Shown piece by piece: positions 16,852 to 26,288 of a stretch of DNA of 64,000 bases (its first letter is position 1; each line of letters opens with the position of its first letter). The DNA comes from Paenibacillus segetis (GTDB lineage: Bacteria; Bacillota; Bacilli; Paenibacillales; Paenibacillaceae): NCBI RefSeq assembly GCF_014639155.1, contig NZ_BMFT01000008.1, forward strand, positions 1 to 64,000, given 5' to 3'. A program made the position numbers and the translations under genes. A model generated the notes under the pieces. It was given only the letters and a program-made list of their open reading frames with translations. It ran no database searches and was not told the origin of the DNA.

Positions 16852-17291
16852 TAGATCACCTCGGTTTTACCGCCGGCAGCCTGAATTTTATCTACCGCGG
16901 ATTGGGAGAACTTATTCGCTTTAACTGTCAATTTGACAGTAACTTCACCGTTGCCAAGAATCTTGATACCGCTCTTTGCGTTCTTCACGATTCCTTGCTC
17001 AGCCAACAGTTCAGGAGTTACTTCCGTATCCGCCGCAAAGTTGTTAAGTTCCTCGATGTTAACGATCGCATACTCTTTCCGCGTTGGATTGACAAATCCA
17101 CGTTTTGGCAAGCGACGATACAATGGATTTTGTCCGCCTTCGAAGCCTGGACGTACACCACCGCCGGAACGAGAATTTTGACCTTTATGGCCACGACCTG
17201 ATGTTTTACCCGTACCGCTACCTGTACCACGACCAACGCGTTTGCGTTCTTTGCGGGATCCAGGAGCTGGGGAAAGCTCATGTAGTTTCAT
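16851..17291 (-). CDS. rplO: 50S ribosomal protein L15
   Basis: 146 aa, MKLHELSPAPGSRKERKRVG with the Gly/Arg-rich N-terminal arm GRGHKGQNSRSGGGVRPGFE. ATG preferred over an upstream GTG that overlaps the GGAGGTG ribosome binding site. Confidence 0.97.
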   Translation of the reverse strand: MKLHELSPAPGSRKERKRVGRGTGSGTGKTSGRGHKGQNSRSGGGVRPGFEGGQNPLYRRLPKRGFVNPTRKEYAIVNIEELNNFAADTEVTPELLAEQGIVKNAKSGIKILGNGEVTVKLTVKANKFSQSAVDKIQAAGGKTEVI

Positions 17292-17335
17292 CGTTCGTTG
17301 CACCTCCTTATTTATTGTTAGACTAGCATAGTTGA

Positions 17336-17521
17336 TTATTCTTGAATTTCTTGAACAGATACCAAGTGGTTAACATGATTAACCATGCCGCGAATAGCAG
17401 CATTGTCATTATGAACCGCAGTATCGTTGATTTTGCGAAGCCCCAAAGTTTTCACGGTTGTACGTTGGGTCTCCGGACGACCGATCAAACTACGCACGAG
17501 GGTAATTTGCAGTTTAGCCAT
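17336..17521 (-). CDS. rpmD: 50S ribosomal protein L30
   Basis: 61 aa, MAKLQITLVRSLIGRPETQR, the prokaryotic L30 pattern. It lies between rpsE and rplO in the spc cluster. Confidence 0.97.
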   Translation of the reverse strand: MAKLQITLVRSLIGRPETQRTTVKTLGLRKINDTAVHNDNAAIRGMVNHVNHLVSVQEIQE

Positions 17522-17533
17522 GAGATTGCCTCC

Positions 17534-18031
17534 TTAACCGAGAAGTTCTTCGACGGATTTACCGCGTAATTTCGCCACATCTTCAGCGCGTTTCAGACGG
17601 GACAAGCCCTCTAAAGTTGCGTTGACCATGTTGATGGAATTCGAAGAACCTAGGGATTTTGTTAAAATGTCGCCTACACCAGCCAATTCTAGAACTGCAC
17701 GAACTGGACCACCAGCGATAACTCCAGTACCTTCAGAAGCTGGCTTCAAAAGTACACGGCCAGCACCAAAGTGTCCGATCACTTGGTGAGGAATAGTTGT
17801 TCCTACTAGAGGAACGAACACAAGATTTTTCTTAGCATCTTCAATTCCTTTGCGGATTGCATCAGGAACTTCGCCTGCTTTACCGATACCAGCGCCAACC
17901 CAGCCTTTGCCGTCACCGACAACGACGAGTGCGCTAAAGCTGAAACGGCGTCCGCCCTTAACTACTTTAGCTACGCGGTTAATATTTACAACTCTTTCAG
18001 TTAGTTCTAAAGCGTTCGGATCTACACGCAA
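17534..18031 (-). CDS. rpsE: 30S ribosomal protein S5
   Basis: 165 aa. The N-terminal dsRBD-like region includes VVKGGRRFSFSALVVVGDGK, where spectinomycin-resistance changes are known to map; it looks wild-type. S5 sits at the mRNA entry and neck. The gene follows rplR by ~25 nt. Confidence 0.98.
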   Translation of the reverse strand: MRVDPNALELTERVVNINRVAKVVKGGRRFSFSALVVVGDGKGWVGAGIGKAGEVPDAIRKGIEDAKKNLVFVPLVGTTIPHQVIGHFGAGRVLLKPASEGTGVIAGGPVRAVLELAGVGDILTKSLGSSNSINMVNATLEGLSRLKRAEDVAKLRGKSVEELLG

Positions 18032-18058
18032 GTCGTTAACCTCCTTTTAGAAAATATC

Positions 18059-18436
18059 TTAGAACTCAAGGCCAGCTTCGCGAGCTGCATCAGCAAGTGC
18101 CTGAATTCGTCCATGGTACAAGTAGCCTCCGCGGTCAAACACGACGTTCTTAACGCCTTTGCCTTCCGCACGTTTTGCGATAAGTTCGCCAACTTTGCGA
18201 GCTGCTTCAACATTGCTTCCGCTAGTCAAACCTTCGCTAAGTTCTTTATCCACTGTCGAAGCGGAAACGATAGTTACACCTGCCACATCATCGATCAATT
18301 GTGCATAGATATGTTTGGAAGAACGGTATACGTTAAGTCTTGGACGAAGTGCCGTTCCTTGAATTTTTCTCCGTACACGCAAATGTCTTTTCAGACGGGC
18401 TTTGTTTTTATCCGGTTTTGTAATCATGACTTCCAT
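18059..18436 (-). CDS. rplR: 50S ribosomal protein L18
   Basis: 125 aa, binding 5S rRNA. Contains RLKRHLRVRRKIQGTALRPR and the C-terminal YHGRIQALADAAREAGLEF. Two ATGs compete: the one used has AGGAG only 4 nt upstream; an internal ATG three codons later (MITKPDK, as in Bacillus) has it at 13 nt. Confidence 0.96.
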   Translation of the reverse strand: MEVMITKPDKNKARLKRHLRVRRKIQGTALRPRLNVYRSSKHIYAQLIDDVAGVTIVSASTVDKELSEGLTSGSNVEAARKVGELIAKRAEGKGVKNVVFDRGGYLYHGRIQALADAAREAGLEF

Positions 18437-18510
18437 TTCACTCCTTTCGGTTTACCATAACAAGCATTTCAATTCAAGACGCCAAAAGGATGGCTCCGTT
18501 AAGAAGAGGT

Positions 18511-19053
18511 TTATTTCTTCTTACCGGCTTTACCTTCCTTACGAATGATGCGTTCGCCTTCATACTTGATCCCTTTACCTTTGTAAGGTTCAGGTGCGCG
18601 AACAGAACGAATTTTCGCAGCGTATTCACCTACGCGCTCTTTATTAATTCCGTTAACGATGATCTTTGTATTCGTAGGCACTTCAAATTCGATGCCTGGT
18701 TCTGGAGTGATCTCCACTGGGTGAGAATATCCTACGTTGAGTACGAGTTTGTCGCCGGATTTACTTGCACGATATCCGACCCCAACCAACTCAAGTGTTC
18801 TGGAGAAACCTTCGGTTACTCCACTCACCATGTTGTTCACTACACTACGTGTAGTACCGTGTAGGGAACGATGTAATTTATTATCTGAAGGACGCTCAAC
18901 GGTAATCAGATTTTCTTCAACTGTTACCTTGATGTCTTTATGAAGCTCACGAGTTAAGGAACCTTTAGGTCCTTTTACTGTAATTACGGCATTATCAAGT
19001 GTGATACTCACACCACTTGGTACTGTAATTGGTTTGCGACCAATACGGGACAT
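18511..19053 (-). CDS. rplF: 50S ribosomal protein L6
   Basis: 180 aa, MSRIGRKPITVPSGVSITL, two repeated L6 domains and the C-terminal PEPYKGKGIKYEGERIIRKE near the factor-binding site. Confidence 0.98.
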   Translation of the reverse strand: MSRIGRKPITVPSGVSITLDNAVITVKGPKGSLTRELHKDIKVTVEENLITVERPSDNKLHRSLHGTTRSVVNNMVSGVTEGFSRTLELVGVGYRASKSGDKLVLNVGYSHPVEITPEPGIEFEVPTNTKIIVNGINKERVGEYAAKIRSVRAPEPYKGKGIKYEGERIIRKEGKAGKKK

Positions 19054-19082
19054 TTATTGCACCTCCTTGTTTTGTGACGTTA

Positions 19083-19481
19083 TTACCAAACGTAACAGAC
19101 AACTTCGCCGCCAGCTTTGGACTGACGAGCTTCTTTGTCGGTCATGACTCCTTTAGAAGTCGAAATAATCGCGATTCCTAGACCACCGAGGACACGAGGA
19201 ACTTCATTGCTTTTCGTGTACACGCGAAGGCCCGGTTTACTAATTCTCTTCAAGCCGGTGATAACACGCTCATTGTTTTGTCCGTATTTAAGGAAAATAC
19301 GAATCATCCCTTGTTTGTTATCATCGATAAATTCTGCATCACGGATAAAACCTTCGCGCTTCAGAATTTCAGCGATTTGCTTTTTAATCGTTGAAGCAGG
19401 CATTTCTACTGTTTCGTGACGAACCGTATTGGCGTTACGAATACGAGTTAGCATGTCTGCAATTGGATCTGACATAGTCAT
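19083..19481 (-). CDS. rpsH: 30S ribosomal protein S8
   Basis: 132 aa. S8 binds central-domain 16S rRNA and is the spc-operon regulator in E. coli. Conserved SDPIADMLTRIRNAN and C-terminal GGEVVCYVW are present. GGAGG lies 9 nt before the first of two closely spaced ATGs. Confidence 0.98.
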   Translation of the reverse strand: MTMSDPIADMLTRIRNANTVRHETVEMPASTIKKQIAEILKREGFIRDAEFIDDNKQGMIRIFLKYGQNNERVITGLKRISKPGLRVYTKSNEVPRVLGGLGIAIISTSKGVMTDKEARQSKAGGEVVCYVW

Positions 19482-19512
19482 TCGTGTAAACCTCCTTCCC
19501 GTTGTTGATTGT

Positions 19513-19698
19513 TTACCAGCTTGCTTTTTTCACGCCAGGAATCTGGCCTTTATAAGCTAATTCACGGAAACAAATTCTGCATATTTTAAACTTTTGCAGT
19601 ACCGAATGTGGGCGACCACAACGTTCGCAACGGGTATATGCCCGTACTTTGAATTTCGGCGTGCGTTGTTGTTTAACTTTCATCGAAGTTTTTGCCAC
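19513..19698 (-). CDS. rpsN: 30S ribosomal protein S14, zinc-binding type Z
   Basis: 61 aa with CERCGRPH and CRICF (two Cys-x2-Cys pairs), the zinc-containing short form. Zinc-independent S14 paralogues replace this form under zinc starvation in many Bacillales; none is in this window. Confidence 0.97.
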   Translation of the reverse strand: MAKTSMKVKQQRTPKFKVRAYTRCERCGRPHSVLQKFKICRICFRELAYKGQIPGVKKASW

Positions 19699-19746
19699 TT
19701 AGCCTGACACCTCCTAAATAGTTTCGGAGAATTAATGAACGACTTG

Positions 19747-20289
19747 TTATTTCGCGAAAGGCATACCTAGAGCGGTTAGCAATTCACGAGACTCTTCATC
19801 GGTTTTGGCTGTCGTTACAAGAACGATATCCATACCGCGTACTTTATCAACTTGATCATACTCGATCTCAGGGAAGATTAATTGTTCCTTGAGGCCAAGT
19901 GTATAGTTTCCACGTCCGTCGAATGCTTTCGTCGATACACCGTGGAAGTCACGTACACGCGGAAGCGTTACGTTGAACAATTTGTCGAGGAAATGATACA
20001 TGCGTTCGCCGCGAAGTGTTACTTTAACACCGATCGGCATGTTCTCACGAAGTTTAAATCCAGCGATGGATTTCTTAGCGCGAGTGATTACCGGTTTTTG
20101 TCCGGCGATCAATTGCATGTCATTTACTGCAGCATCCAACACTTTAGAGTTGGCAACAGCGTCACCCACACCCATGTTGATTACTACTTTCTCGATTTTA
20201 GGCACTTGCATAATTGTCGTATAGTTGAATTTTTGAATCAAAGCAGGTGTCACTTCGTTCAAAAAGCGTTCTTTCAATCTTGCTGCCAT
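19747..20289 (-). CDS. rplE: 50S ribosomal protein L5
   Basis: 180 aa, binding 5S rRNA with L18. MAARLKERFLNEVTPALIQK and the C-terminal DIVLVTTAKTDEESRELLTA are characteristic. Confidence 0.98.
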   Translation of the reverse strand: MAARLKERFLNEVTPALIQKFNYTTIMQVPKIEKVVINMGVGDAVANSKVLDAAVNDMQLIAGQKPVITRAKKSIAGFKLRENMPIGVKVTLRGERMYHFLDKLFNVTLPRVRDFHGVSTKAFDGRGNYTLGLKEQLIFPEIEYDQVDKVRGMDIVLVTTAKTDEESRELLTALGMPFAK

Positions 20290-20322
20290 GAATCATGGAC
20301 CTCCTTTCATAACGTTTCTGGA

Positions 20323-20676
20323 TTAGTCGATTGCTTCTCCGGATTTTTTAGCGATACGTACTTTCTTGCCGTTATCCAACACTTTGTAACCGATACGGGT
20401 TACTTTTCCGCTCTTTGGATCAACGTGCATTACGTTCGATACATGAATCGGAGCTTCTTTCTCGATAATGCCGCCTTGTGGGTTTAGTTGATTAGGTTTT
20501 TGATGTTTCTTAACCATATTTACGCCTTCCACAAGCACACGGTTTTCACGAGGATAAGCAGCGATGACGCGGCCCTTTTTACCTTTGTCTTTACCGGTAA
20601 TCACGATAACCGTATCGTCTTTTTTGACGTGCAACTTATTGTTATGGGATTCAAGAATTTTTTTAAGTCTTGGCAT
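20323..20676 (-). CDS. rplX: 50S ribosomal protein L24
   Basis: 117 aa with an N-terminal KOW motif (VIVITGKDKGKKGRVIAA). It is slightly longer at its N-terminus than some homologues (MPRLKKILESHNNKLHVKKD). An assembly-initiator protein placed between rplN and rplE. Confidence 0.97.
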   Translation of the reverse strand: MPRLKKILESHNNKLHVKKDDTVIVITGKDKGKKGRVIAAYPRENRVLVEGVNMVKKHQKPNQLNPQGGIIEKEAPIHVSNVMHVDPKSGKVTRIGYKVLDNGKKVRIAKKSGEAID

Positions 20677-20764
20677 TCTTTACACCTCCTGCTTCAAGGG
20701 TTGGTCGTGCTCAAAACACGACTATATCGTCATCGCCGAAAGGGTTACTTTCGGTGATTAATGT

Positions 20765-21133
20765 TTAGATAACTTCCGGAGCCAAGGAAACGATTTTCAT
20801 GAAGTCTCTATCGCGAAGTTCGCGAGCGACAGGTCCGAAAATACGCGTACCACGTGGGCTCTTGTCATCTTTAACAACAACTGCTGCATTCTCATCAAAT
20901 GCGATGTAAGAACCATCTTTACGGCGAACGGAACGTTTAGTACGAACCACAACCGCTTTGACTACATCACCCTTTTTGACAACGCCGCCTGGTGTTGCTT
21001 GTTTGACGGAACAAACGATCAAATCACCAATTTGAGCCGTACGACGTCCAGTACCACCGAGAACGCGGATACACATCAATTCCTTCGCGCCAGAGTTATC
21101 GGCTACATGCAAACGTGTAAATGGTTGAATCAT
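20765..21133 (-). CDS. rplN: 50S ribosomal protein L14
   Basis: 122 aa, MIQPFTRLHVADNSGAKELM, with the C-terminal GTRIFGPVARELRDRDFMK. Forms inter-subunit bridges. Preceded by AAGGAGG. Confidence 0.98.
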   Translation of the reverse strand: MIQPFTRLHVADNSGAKELMCIRVLGGTGRRTAQIGDLIVCSVKQATPGGVVKKGDVVKAVVVRTKRSVRRKDGSYIAFDENAAVVVKDDKSPRGTRIFGPVARELRDRDFMKIVSLAPEVI

Positions 21134-21167
21134 GGATATTTCCTCCTTTCGGTTGAGCTACATGCAA

Positions 21168-21431
21168 TTAGATAACTACTGCCACTTCAATGATTTCTGA
21201 AAGTCTCCAACGTTTGTCTTTAGACAACGGACGAGTTTCGGTGATTTTAACAACATCTCCGATTTTTGCAGTATTGTTCTCATCATGCGCTTTAAATTTT
21301 TTCGTGTATTTAATGCGCTTGTGGTACAAATCATGCTTCTTGTATGTTTCTACAGCTACTACAATGGTTTTATCCATTTTGTCGCTGACGACTTTACCAA
21401 TTTGCACTTTACGGTTGTTACGTTCGCTCAT
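21168..21431 (-). CDS. rpsQ: 30S ribosomal protein S17
   Basis: 87 aa OB-fold primary binder of 16S rRNA: KVQIGKVVSDKMDKTIVVAV and IGDVVKITETRPLSKDKRWR are diagnostic. Confidence 0.98.
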   Translation of the reverse strand: MSERNNRKVQIGKVVSDKMDKTIVVAVETYKKHDLYHKRIKYTKKFKAHDENNTAKIGDVVKITETRPLSKDKRWRLSEIIEVAVVI

Positions 21432-21486
21432 GGTTAGCCTCCTTCCTGAATTCAGACGCTGCTATACGCGGCGATACTTGATTACA

Positions 21487-21687
21487 TTAGCTAGTAATTC
21501 CAAGTACTCTCTCATGTAAAATAGTTTTAGCACGAGCTATTTCTTTCCGCACATCGCGAATGCGAGTCGGGTTATCAAGCTGGCCTGTAGCCAATTGAAA
21601 ACGGAGATTAAAGAGTTCTTCTTTAAATCCGGCGACTTTTTGTTCAATCTCAGCAGTGGTTAAGTTGCGAAGTTCATTAGCTTTCAT
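21487..21687 (-). CDS. rpmC: 50S ribosomal protein L29
   Basis: 66 aa two-helix protein at the tunnel exit (MKANELRNLTTAEIEQKVAG). Its ATG lies 11 nt inside the end of rplP, so translation is probably coupled; the upstream site (GGTGGTGAAG) is weak. A longer upstream frame has no support. Confidence 0.96.
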   Translation of the reverse strand: MKANELRNLTTAEIEQKVAGFKEELFNLRFQLATGQLDNPTRIRDVRKEIARAKTILHERVLGITS

Positions 21688-22111
21688 TTGCTTCACCACC
21701 CAATTCTTCACGTTTCACAAACTTAGTTTTGATTGGCAGTTTGTGAGCAGCAAGACGCATAGCTTCGCGTGCGATTTCCTCAGAAACACCAGCAATTTCA
21801 AACATGATCTTGCCTGGTTTCACAACTGCAACCCATTTTTCGACGTTACCTTTACCGCTACCCATCCGAACTTCAAGAGGCTTCTGAGTAATTGGTTTGT
21901 CTGGGAAAATTTTAATCCATACTTTACCGCCACGTTTCATGTAACGCGTCATTGCAATACGCGCTGCTTCAATCTGGCGGTTGGTGATCCAAGTTGGCTC
22001 AGTAGCTTGCAAACCGAATTCACCGAAGTTCAATTCAGTTCCGCCTTTTGCCATACCTCTCAAACTACCGCGTTGTTGTTTGCGGTGTTTTACACGTTTT
22101 GGTACCAACAT
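21677..22111 (-). CDS. rplP: 50S ribosomal protein L16
   Basis: 144 aa, MLVPKRVKHRKQQRGSLRGM; contacts A-site tRNA and helps organise the peptidyl transferase centre. It overlaps rpmC at its 3' end and begins 2 nt after the rpsC stop. Confidence 0.98.
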   Translation of the reverse strand: MLVPKRVKHRKQQRGSLRGMAKGGTELNFGEFGLQATEPTWITNRQIEAARIAMTRYMKRGGKVWIKIFPDKPITQKPLEVRMGSGKGNVEKWVAVVKPGKIMFEIAGVSEEIAREAMRLAAHKLPIKTKFVKREELGGEANES

Positions 22112-22113
22112 GA

Positions 22114-22782
22114 TTAGTTGCCTCCTTCCTTAGCAGCTTGCTGCTTCTTAGCCGTCGGAAGAACCTCTCCACGATAGATCCATACTTTTACGCCGATGAT
22201 ACCATAGGTCGTATGAGCTTCAGCTGTACCATAGTCGATATCAGCACGAAGCGTATGAAGCGGAACAGTTCCTTCGCTGTAGCCTTCTGTACGAGCAATT
22301 TCAGCACCGCCTACGCGACCGCTGACTGCAGTTTTAATCCCTTTTGCTCCCGAACGCATAGTTCTTTGAATTGCTTGTTTCAACGCACGACGGAAAGAAA
22401 CACGACGTTCCAATTGTTGTGCAATGCTTTCAGCAACGAGAATAGCATCAAGATCAGGGTGTTTGATTTCAGAAATATTGATGTGAACTTTCTTACCGCC
22501 TGCAATTTTAGTAATTGCATTACGCAAGTTTTCAACTTCCGAACCACCTTTACCAATAACCATACCTGGTTTGGCAGTGTGGATCGTCACGTTCACACGA
22601 TTAGCCGCTCTCTCAATTTCGATATGAGATACCGCGGAGTCTTTTAGTTTGTTTTTCAAGTGCTCACGAATTTTTACGTCCTCCAGCAAAAGATCACCAA
22701 AATCTTTGCCTGCGTACCATTTAGATTCCCAATCACGAATAATTCCTATCCGCAATCCGATGGGGTTTACCTTTTGGCCCAC
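22114..22782 (-). CDS. rpsC: 30S ribosomal protein S3
   Basis: 222 aa with a KH domain (GMVIGKGGSEVENLR) at the mRNA entry. The start is GTG (GQKVNPIGLRIG), with GGAGG 8 nt upstream; a 28-residue upstream extension overlaps rplV and is rejected. Confidence 0.97.
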   Translation of the reverse strand: MGQKVNPIGLRIGIIRDWESKWYAGKDFGDLLLEDVKIREHLKNKLKDSAVSHIEIERAANRVNVTIHTAKPGMVIGKGGSEVENLRNAITKIAGGKKVHINISEIKHPDLDAILVAESIAQQLERRVSFRRALKQAIQRTMRSGAKGIKTAVSGRVGGAEIARTEGYSEGTVPLHTLRADIDYGTAEAHTTYGIIGVKVWIYRGEVLPTAKKQQAAKEGGN

Positions 22783-22795
22783 ACGTTTTCCCTCC

Positions 22796-23128
22796 TTATT
22801 TTTCGGATACCACCAAAGTGATGTGGCTAGTGCGTTTGTTGATACGGCTTGCGCGTCCCATAGCACGTGGACGGAAACGTTTCATTGTTGGTCCTTGGTT
22901 TACGAACGCCTCCGTAACAACCAATTTATTTACATCCAAAGAATAGTTGTGTTCAGCATTGGCAATCGCCGAGTTAAGTAGCTTCTCAACGATCGGGGAA
23001 GCCGCCTTAGGAGTATGGCGGAGAATCGCGATAGCGTCGCCTACTTGCTTACCACGAATCAAGTCAATAACTAACTTAGCTTTCCGAGGTGCAATGCGAA
23101 TTGACCTTGCATGTGCTTTTGCTTCCAT
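22796..23128 (-). CDS. rplV: 50S ribosomal protein L22
   Basis: 110 aa; the long beta-hairpin (KRFRPRAMGRASRINKRTSH) that lines the exit tunnel is intact, with no macrolide-type deletion visible. Confidence 0.98.
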   Translation of the reverse strand: MEAKAHARSIRIAPRKAKLVIDLIRGKQVGDAIAILRHTPKAASPIVEKLLNSAIANAEHNYSLDVNKLVVTEAFVNQGPTMKRFRPRAMGRASRINKRTSHITLVVSEK

Positions 23129-23163
23129 GTGTGTTACCTCCTTTCAAACGAAGAACTTATAAA

Positions 23164-23442
23164 TTAACGTCTCGTTTTCTTATCATCATCCGTATGACCT
23201 TTGTAGGTACGGGTTGGAGCAAATTCGCCCAGTTTGTGTCCGACCATGTCCTCAGTTACATATACAGGAACATGTTTACGACCGTCGTATACACCAAACG
23301 TTTGACCAATGAATTGCGGGAAAATTGTGGAGCGACGGGACCAAGTTTTGATCACGACTTTTTTGTTGGACTCACCAACTTCTTCCACTTTCTTCAATAA
23401 GTAACCATCGATAAATGGTCCTTTTTTCAGACTGCGACTCAT
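23164..23442 (-). CDS. rpsS: 30S ribosomal protein S19
   Basis: 92 aa, MSRSLKKGPFIDGYLLKK; 30S head protein that forms bridge B1 with L5. GGAGG precedes the ATG. Confidence 0.98.
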   Translation of the reverse strand: MSRSLKKGPFIDGYLLKKVEEVGESNKKVVIKTWSRRSTIFPQFIGQTFGVYDGRKHVPVYVTEDMVGHKLGEFAPTRTYKGHTDDDKKTRR

Positions 23443-23515
23443 TCTTTTATCCTCCCTTCATTACGCTGCTTGTTTCTGAGCTATATCCGAGCCGGGAAGT
23501 GATCCGCAGAGCGGA

Positions 23516-24346
23516 TTACTTCGTGCGGCGACGAACGATATATTTATCAGATGCTTTGCCTTTTTTACGCGTTTTGTAACCAAGAGTCGGTTTACCCCAA
23601 GGTGATAATGGAGATTTACGACCGATTGGAGCACGACCTTCACCACCACCGTGAGGGTGATCGTTAGGGTTCATGACAACACCACGTACTTCAGGACGTT
23701 GTCCGAGCCAGCGATTACGTCCAGCTTTACCGATCTTCAAAAGTTCGTGGTCTTCGTTACCTACAGAACCGATAGTTGCGCGGCAAACTTTTAGAATCTT
23801 ACGCATTTCACCTGAAGACAAGCGAACTGTTACGTATTTTTCTTCTTTACCAAGCAATTGTGCTTCAGTACCAGCTGCGCGAACGAGTTGTCCACCTTTT
23901 CCTGGTTGAAGTTCGATGTTGTGGATAACTGTACCTACTGGAATATTCTCCATTGGAAGGCAGTTTCCGACTTTGATATCGGAACCAACGCCAGATTCGA
24001 TTACATCGTCCACTTTAAGACCTTTTGGAGCAATGATGTAACGTTTTTCGCCATCAGCGTAATGAATCAAAGCGATGTTGGAAGTCCGGTTCGGGTCATA
24101 CTCGATAGTAGCAACGCGGCCTGGAATTCCATCTTTGTTACGTTTGAAGTCGATGATACGATATTTACGTTTGTGTCCACCACCATGGTGACGAACAGTG
24201 ATTTTACCTTGGTTGTTACGACCAGCTGTTTTACTCAGTGGCGCAAGCAACGATTTCTCCGGCTGATCCGTTGTGATTTCTTCGAAAGTCGACACGGACA
24301 TGTTACGACGAGCCGGGGATGTCGGTTTATACTTTTTGATTGGCAC
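23516..24346 (-). CDS. rplB: 50S ribosomal protein L2
   Basis: 276 aa. Core 23S-binding protein near the peptidyl transferase centre; GVVMNPNDHPHGGGEGRAPI carries the conserved functional His. Full length. Confidence 0.98.
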   Translation of the reverse strand: MPIKKYKPTSPARRNMSVSTFEEITTDQPEKSLLAPLSKTAGRNNQGKITVRHHGGGHKRKYRIIDFKRNKDGIPGRVATIEYDPNRTSNIALIHYADGEKRYIIAPKGLKVDDVIESGVGSDIKVGNCLPMENIPVGTVIHNIELQPGKGGQLVRAAGTEAQLLGKEEKYVTVRLSSGEMRKILKVCRATIGSVGNEDHELLKIGKAGRNRWLGQRPEVRGVVMNPNDHPHGGGEGRAPIGRKSPLSPWGKPTLGYKTRKKGKASDKYIVRRRTK

Positions 24347-24373
24347 TATGTTTCCCTCCTTACTTTAGCAATT

Positions 24374-24664
24374 TTATACCGATTCAAAGAATTCGAGCGG
24401 CTTGCTATCAGCTGTCAAAGTTACGAATGCTTTTTTCCATTCCGGTCTGTATCCGAAGTGGCGTCCGTAACGTTTTGGCTTAGCAGGAACACGCAGCGTA
24501 TTCACATTGCTCACTTTAACATTGAAGATCGCTTCTACAGCTTGCTTGATTTCGGTCTTGTTAGCACGGATATCCACTTCAAAAACATATTTCAGTTCAT
24601 TCATGTAATCAGCCGTACGTTCCGTAATCACCGGGCGTTTGATAATATCACGAGGATCTTTCAT
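24374..24664 (-). CDS. rplW: 50S ribosomal protein L23
   Basis: 96 aa at the tunnel exit, docking site for trigger factor and SRP. MKDPRDIIKRPVITERTADY is typical. Its ATG overlaps the rplD stop (TAATG). Confidence 0.98.
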   Translation of the reverse strand: MKDPRDIIKRPVITERTADYMNELKYVFEVDIRANKTEIKQAVEAIFNVKVSNVNTLRVPAKPKRYGRHFGYRPEWKKAFVTLTADSKPLEFFESV

Positions 24665-25287
24665 TACGCGAGCACCTCCTCTACCTTCTGAACTGCTTCC
24701 TTCGTAATGATCAGTTTGTCGTGTGTTAACACGTCAAGAACACTAATGCCGTCAGCTGCAATGAACTTAACTCCTGGGATGTTACGAGCGGATAGAGCGA
24801 TAACATCGTCATAGCTATCAGCTACGATCAATGCTTTGCGATCCACTTTCAGGTTGTTCAAGATTGCTGCAAACTCTTTAGTTTTTGGTGCGTTCAAAGT
24901 CAACGCATCAAGAACGATAATGTCTTGATCGATCACTTTCGACGAGAGCGCCGATTTGATCGCCAAGCGACGGACTTTCTTAGGCAGTTTGAAAGAATAA
25001 CTGCGTGGAGTTGGTCCGAACACTGTTCCGCCGCCTACCCATTGCGGGGAGCGAATGGAACCTTGACGAGCACGACCCGTACCTTTTTGTTTCCAAGGTT
25101 TACGGCCGCCGCCACGAACTTCGGAGCGTCCTTTTACTTTATGTGTACCAAAGCGCAAGGAAGCGCGTTGCATTACTACTGCATCGTGAAGGACGTGTAC
25201 ATTGGGTTCGATACCGAATACCGCGTCATTCAATTCCACTTCACCTACTTGGCTACCACTAACATTTAAAAGTGCTACTTTTGGCAT
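24664..25287 (-). CDS. rplD: 50S ribosomal protein L4
   Basis: 207 aa. The tunnel-lining loop GGGRKPWKQKGTGRARQGS is intact, as is FGPTPRSYSFKLPKKVRRLA. In E. coli L4 represses the S10 operon; in Bacillus such control is not established. Confidence 0.98.
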   Translation of the reverse strand: MPKVALLNVSGSQVGEVELNDAVFGIEPNVHVLHDAVVMQRASLRFGTHKVKGRSEVRGGGRKPWKQKGTGRARQGSIRSPQWVGGGTVFGPTPRSYSFKLPKKVRRLAIKSALSSKVIDQDIIVLDALTLNAPKTKEFAAILNNLKVDRKALIVADSYDDVIALSARNIPGVKFIAADGISVLDVLTHDKLIITKEAVQKVEEVLA

Positions 25288-25313
25288 TTATTGTTCCTCC
25301 TTTCTTCAGAAAA

Positions 25314-25937
25314 TTATTTCTTCACCGATTCTTTTACTTTTACAAGACCATTTTTAGGTCCTGGAATTGCGCCTTTAATGAGCAATACATTACGTTCTGC
25401 ATCTACTCTGATAACTTCAAGGCGTTGGATCGTTACTGTTTCGTGACCCATGTGTCCTGGAAGGCGTTTGCCTTTAGGTACACGGTTCGCTTGGATAGAA
25501 CCCATGGAACCTGGTCTACGGTGGTAACGCGAGCCGTGAGACATAGGTCCGCGGCTTTGACCCCAACGTTTGATGTTACCTTGGAATCCTTTACCTTTAG
25601 AAACACCTGTTACGTCAACAAACTCGCCTTCAGCGAAGATATCAACTTTGACCTCTTGGCCAACTTCATATCCTGCCAAATCAATACCGCGAATTTCGCG
25701 AACGTAGCGCTTAGGTGTTGTATTTGCTTTCTTAGCGTGGCCTACTTCAGGTTTGGTTGATCTCTTTTCTTTCTTATCAGAGAAACCGATTTGAATTGCT
25801 TCATAACCGTCGTTTTCCACATCTTTCTTTTGCAGAACAACATTGGAGCTGGCCTCAATAACCGTTACAGGAATAACATTCCCTTCGGGGGTAAACACTT
25901 GAGTCATTCCGAGTTTTTTCCCTAAGATACCTTTCAT
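25314..25937 (-). CDS. rplC: 50S ribosomal protein L3
   Basis: 207 aa, MKGILGKKLGMTQVF. The central extension KRWGQSRGPMSHGSRYHRRP reaches the peptidyl transferase centre. Early-assembly protein, second gene of the S10 cluster. Confidence 0.98.
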   Translation of the reverse strand: MKGILGKKLGMTQVFTPEGNVIPVTVIEASSNVVLQKKDVENDGYEAIQIGFSDKKEKRSTKPEVGHAKKANTTPKRYVREIRGIDLAGYEVGQEVKVDIFAEGEFVDVTGVSKGKGFQGNIKRWGQSRGPMSHGSRYHRRPGSMGSIQANRVPKGKRLPGHMGHETVTIQRLEVIRVDAERNVLLIKGAIPGPKNGLVKVKESVKK

Positions 25938-25979
25938 GTTGACACCTCTTTTCCTTTACTGATTAGATTACTTTGTGTA

Positions 25980-26288
25980 TTACAATTTAATTTCGATATC
26001 TACACCGGACGGCAGGTCCAAGCGCATCAAGGCATCCACAGTTTGTGGAGTCGGGTTCACAATGTCGATAAGACGTTTGTGCGTCCGTTGTTCGAATTGT
26101 TCCCGAGAATCCTTGTACTTGTGTACCGCACGGAGAACAGTAATGATTTGTTTCTCAGTTGGAAGCGGAATCGGACCGGATACACCTGCACCCGAACGTT
26201 TAGCCGTTTCAACAATTTTCTCTGCGGATTGATCAAGAATTCTGTGGTCGTAAGCTTTCAAACGAATACGAATCTTTTGCTTTGCCAT
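25980..26288 (-). CDS. rpsJ: 30S ribosomal protein S10
   Basis: 102 aa, MAKQKIRIRLKAYDHRILDQ; also the NusE partner of NusB in antitermination. The ATG with GGAGGGAATAAA is used; a 24-residue upstream extension lies in the leader. First gene of the S10-spc-alpha supercluster. Confidence 0.98.
   Translation of the reverse strand: MAKQKIRIRLKAYDHRILDQSAEKIVETAKRSGAGVSGPIPLPTEKQIITVLRAVHKYKDSREQFEQRTHKRLIDIVNPTPQTVDALMRLDLPSGVDIEIKL

Noticed and set aside
22138..22647. 169-aa plus-strand open frame
   Set aside because: Shadow of rpsC on the opposite strand; no start site and Cys/Phe/Ser-rich composition typical of antisense frames.
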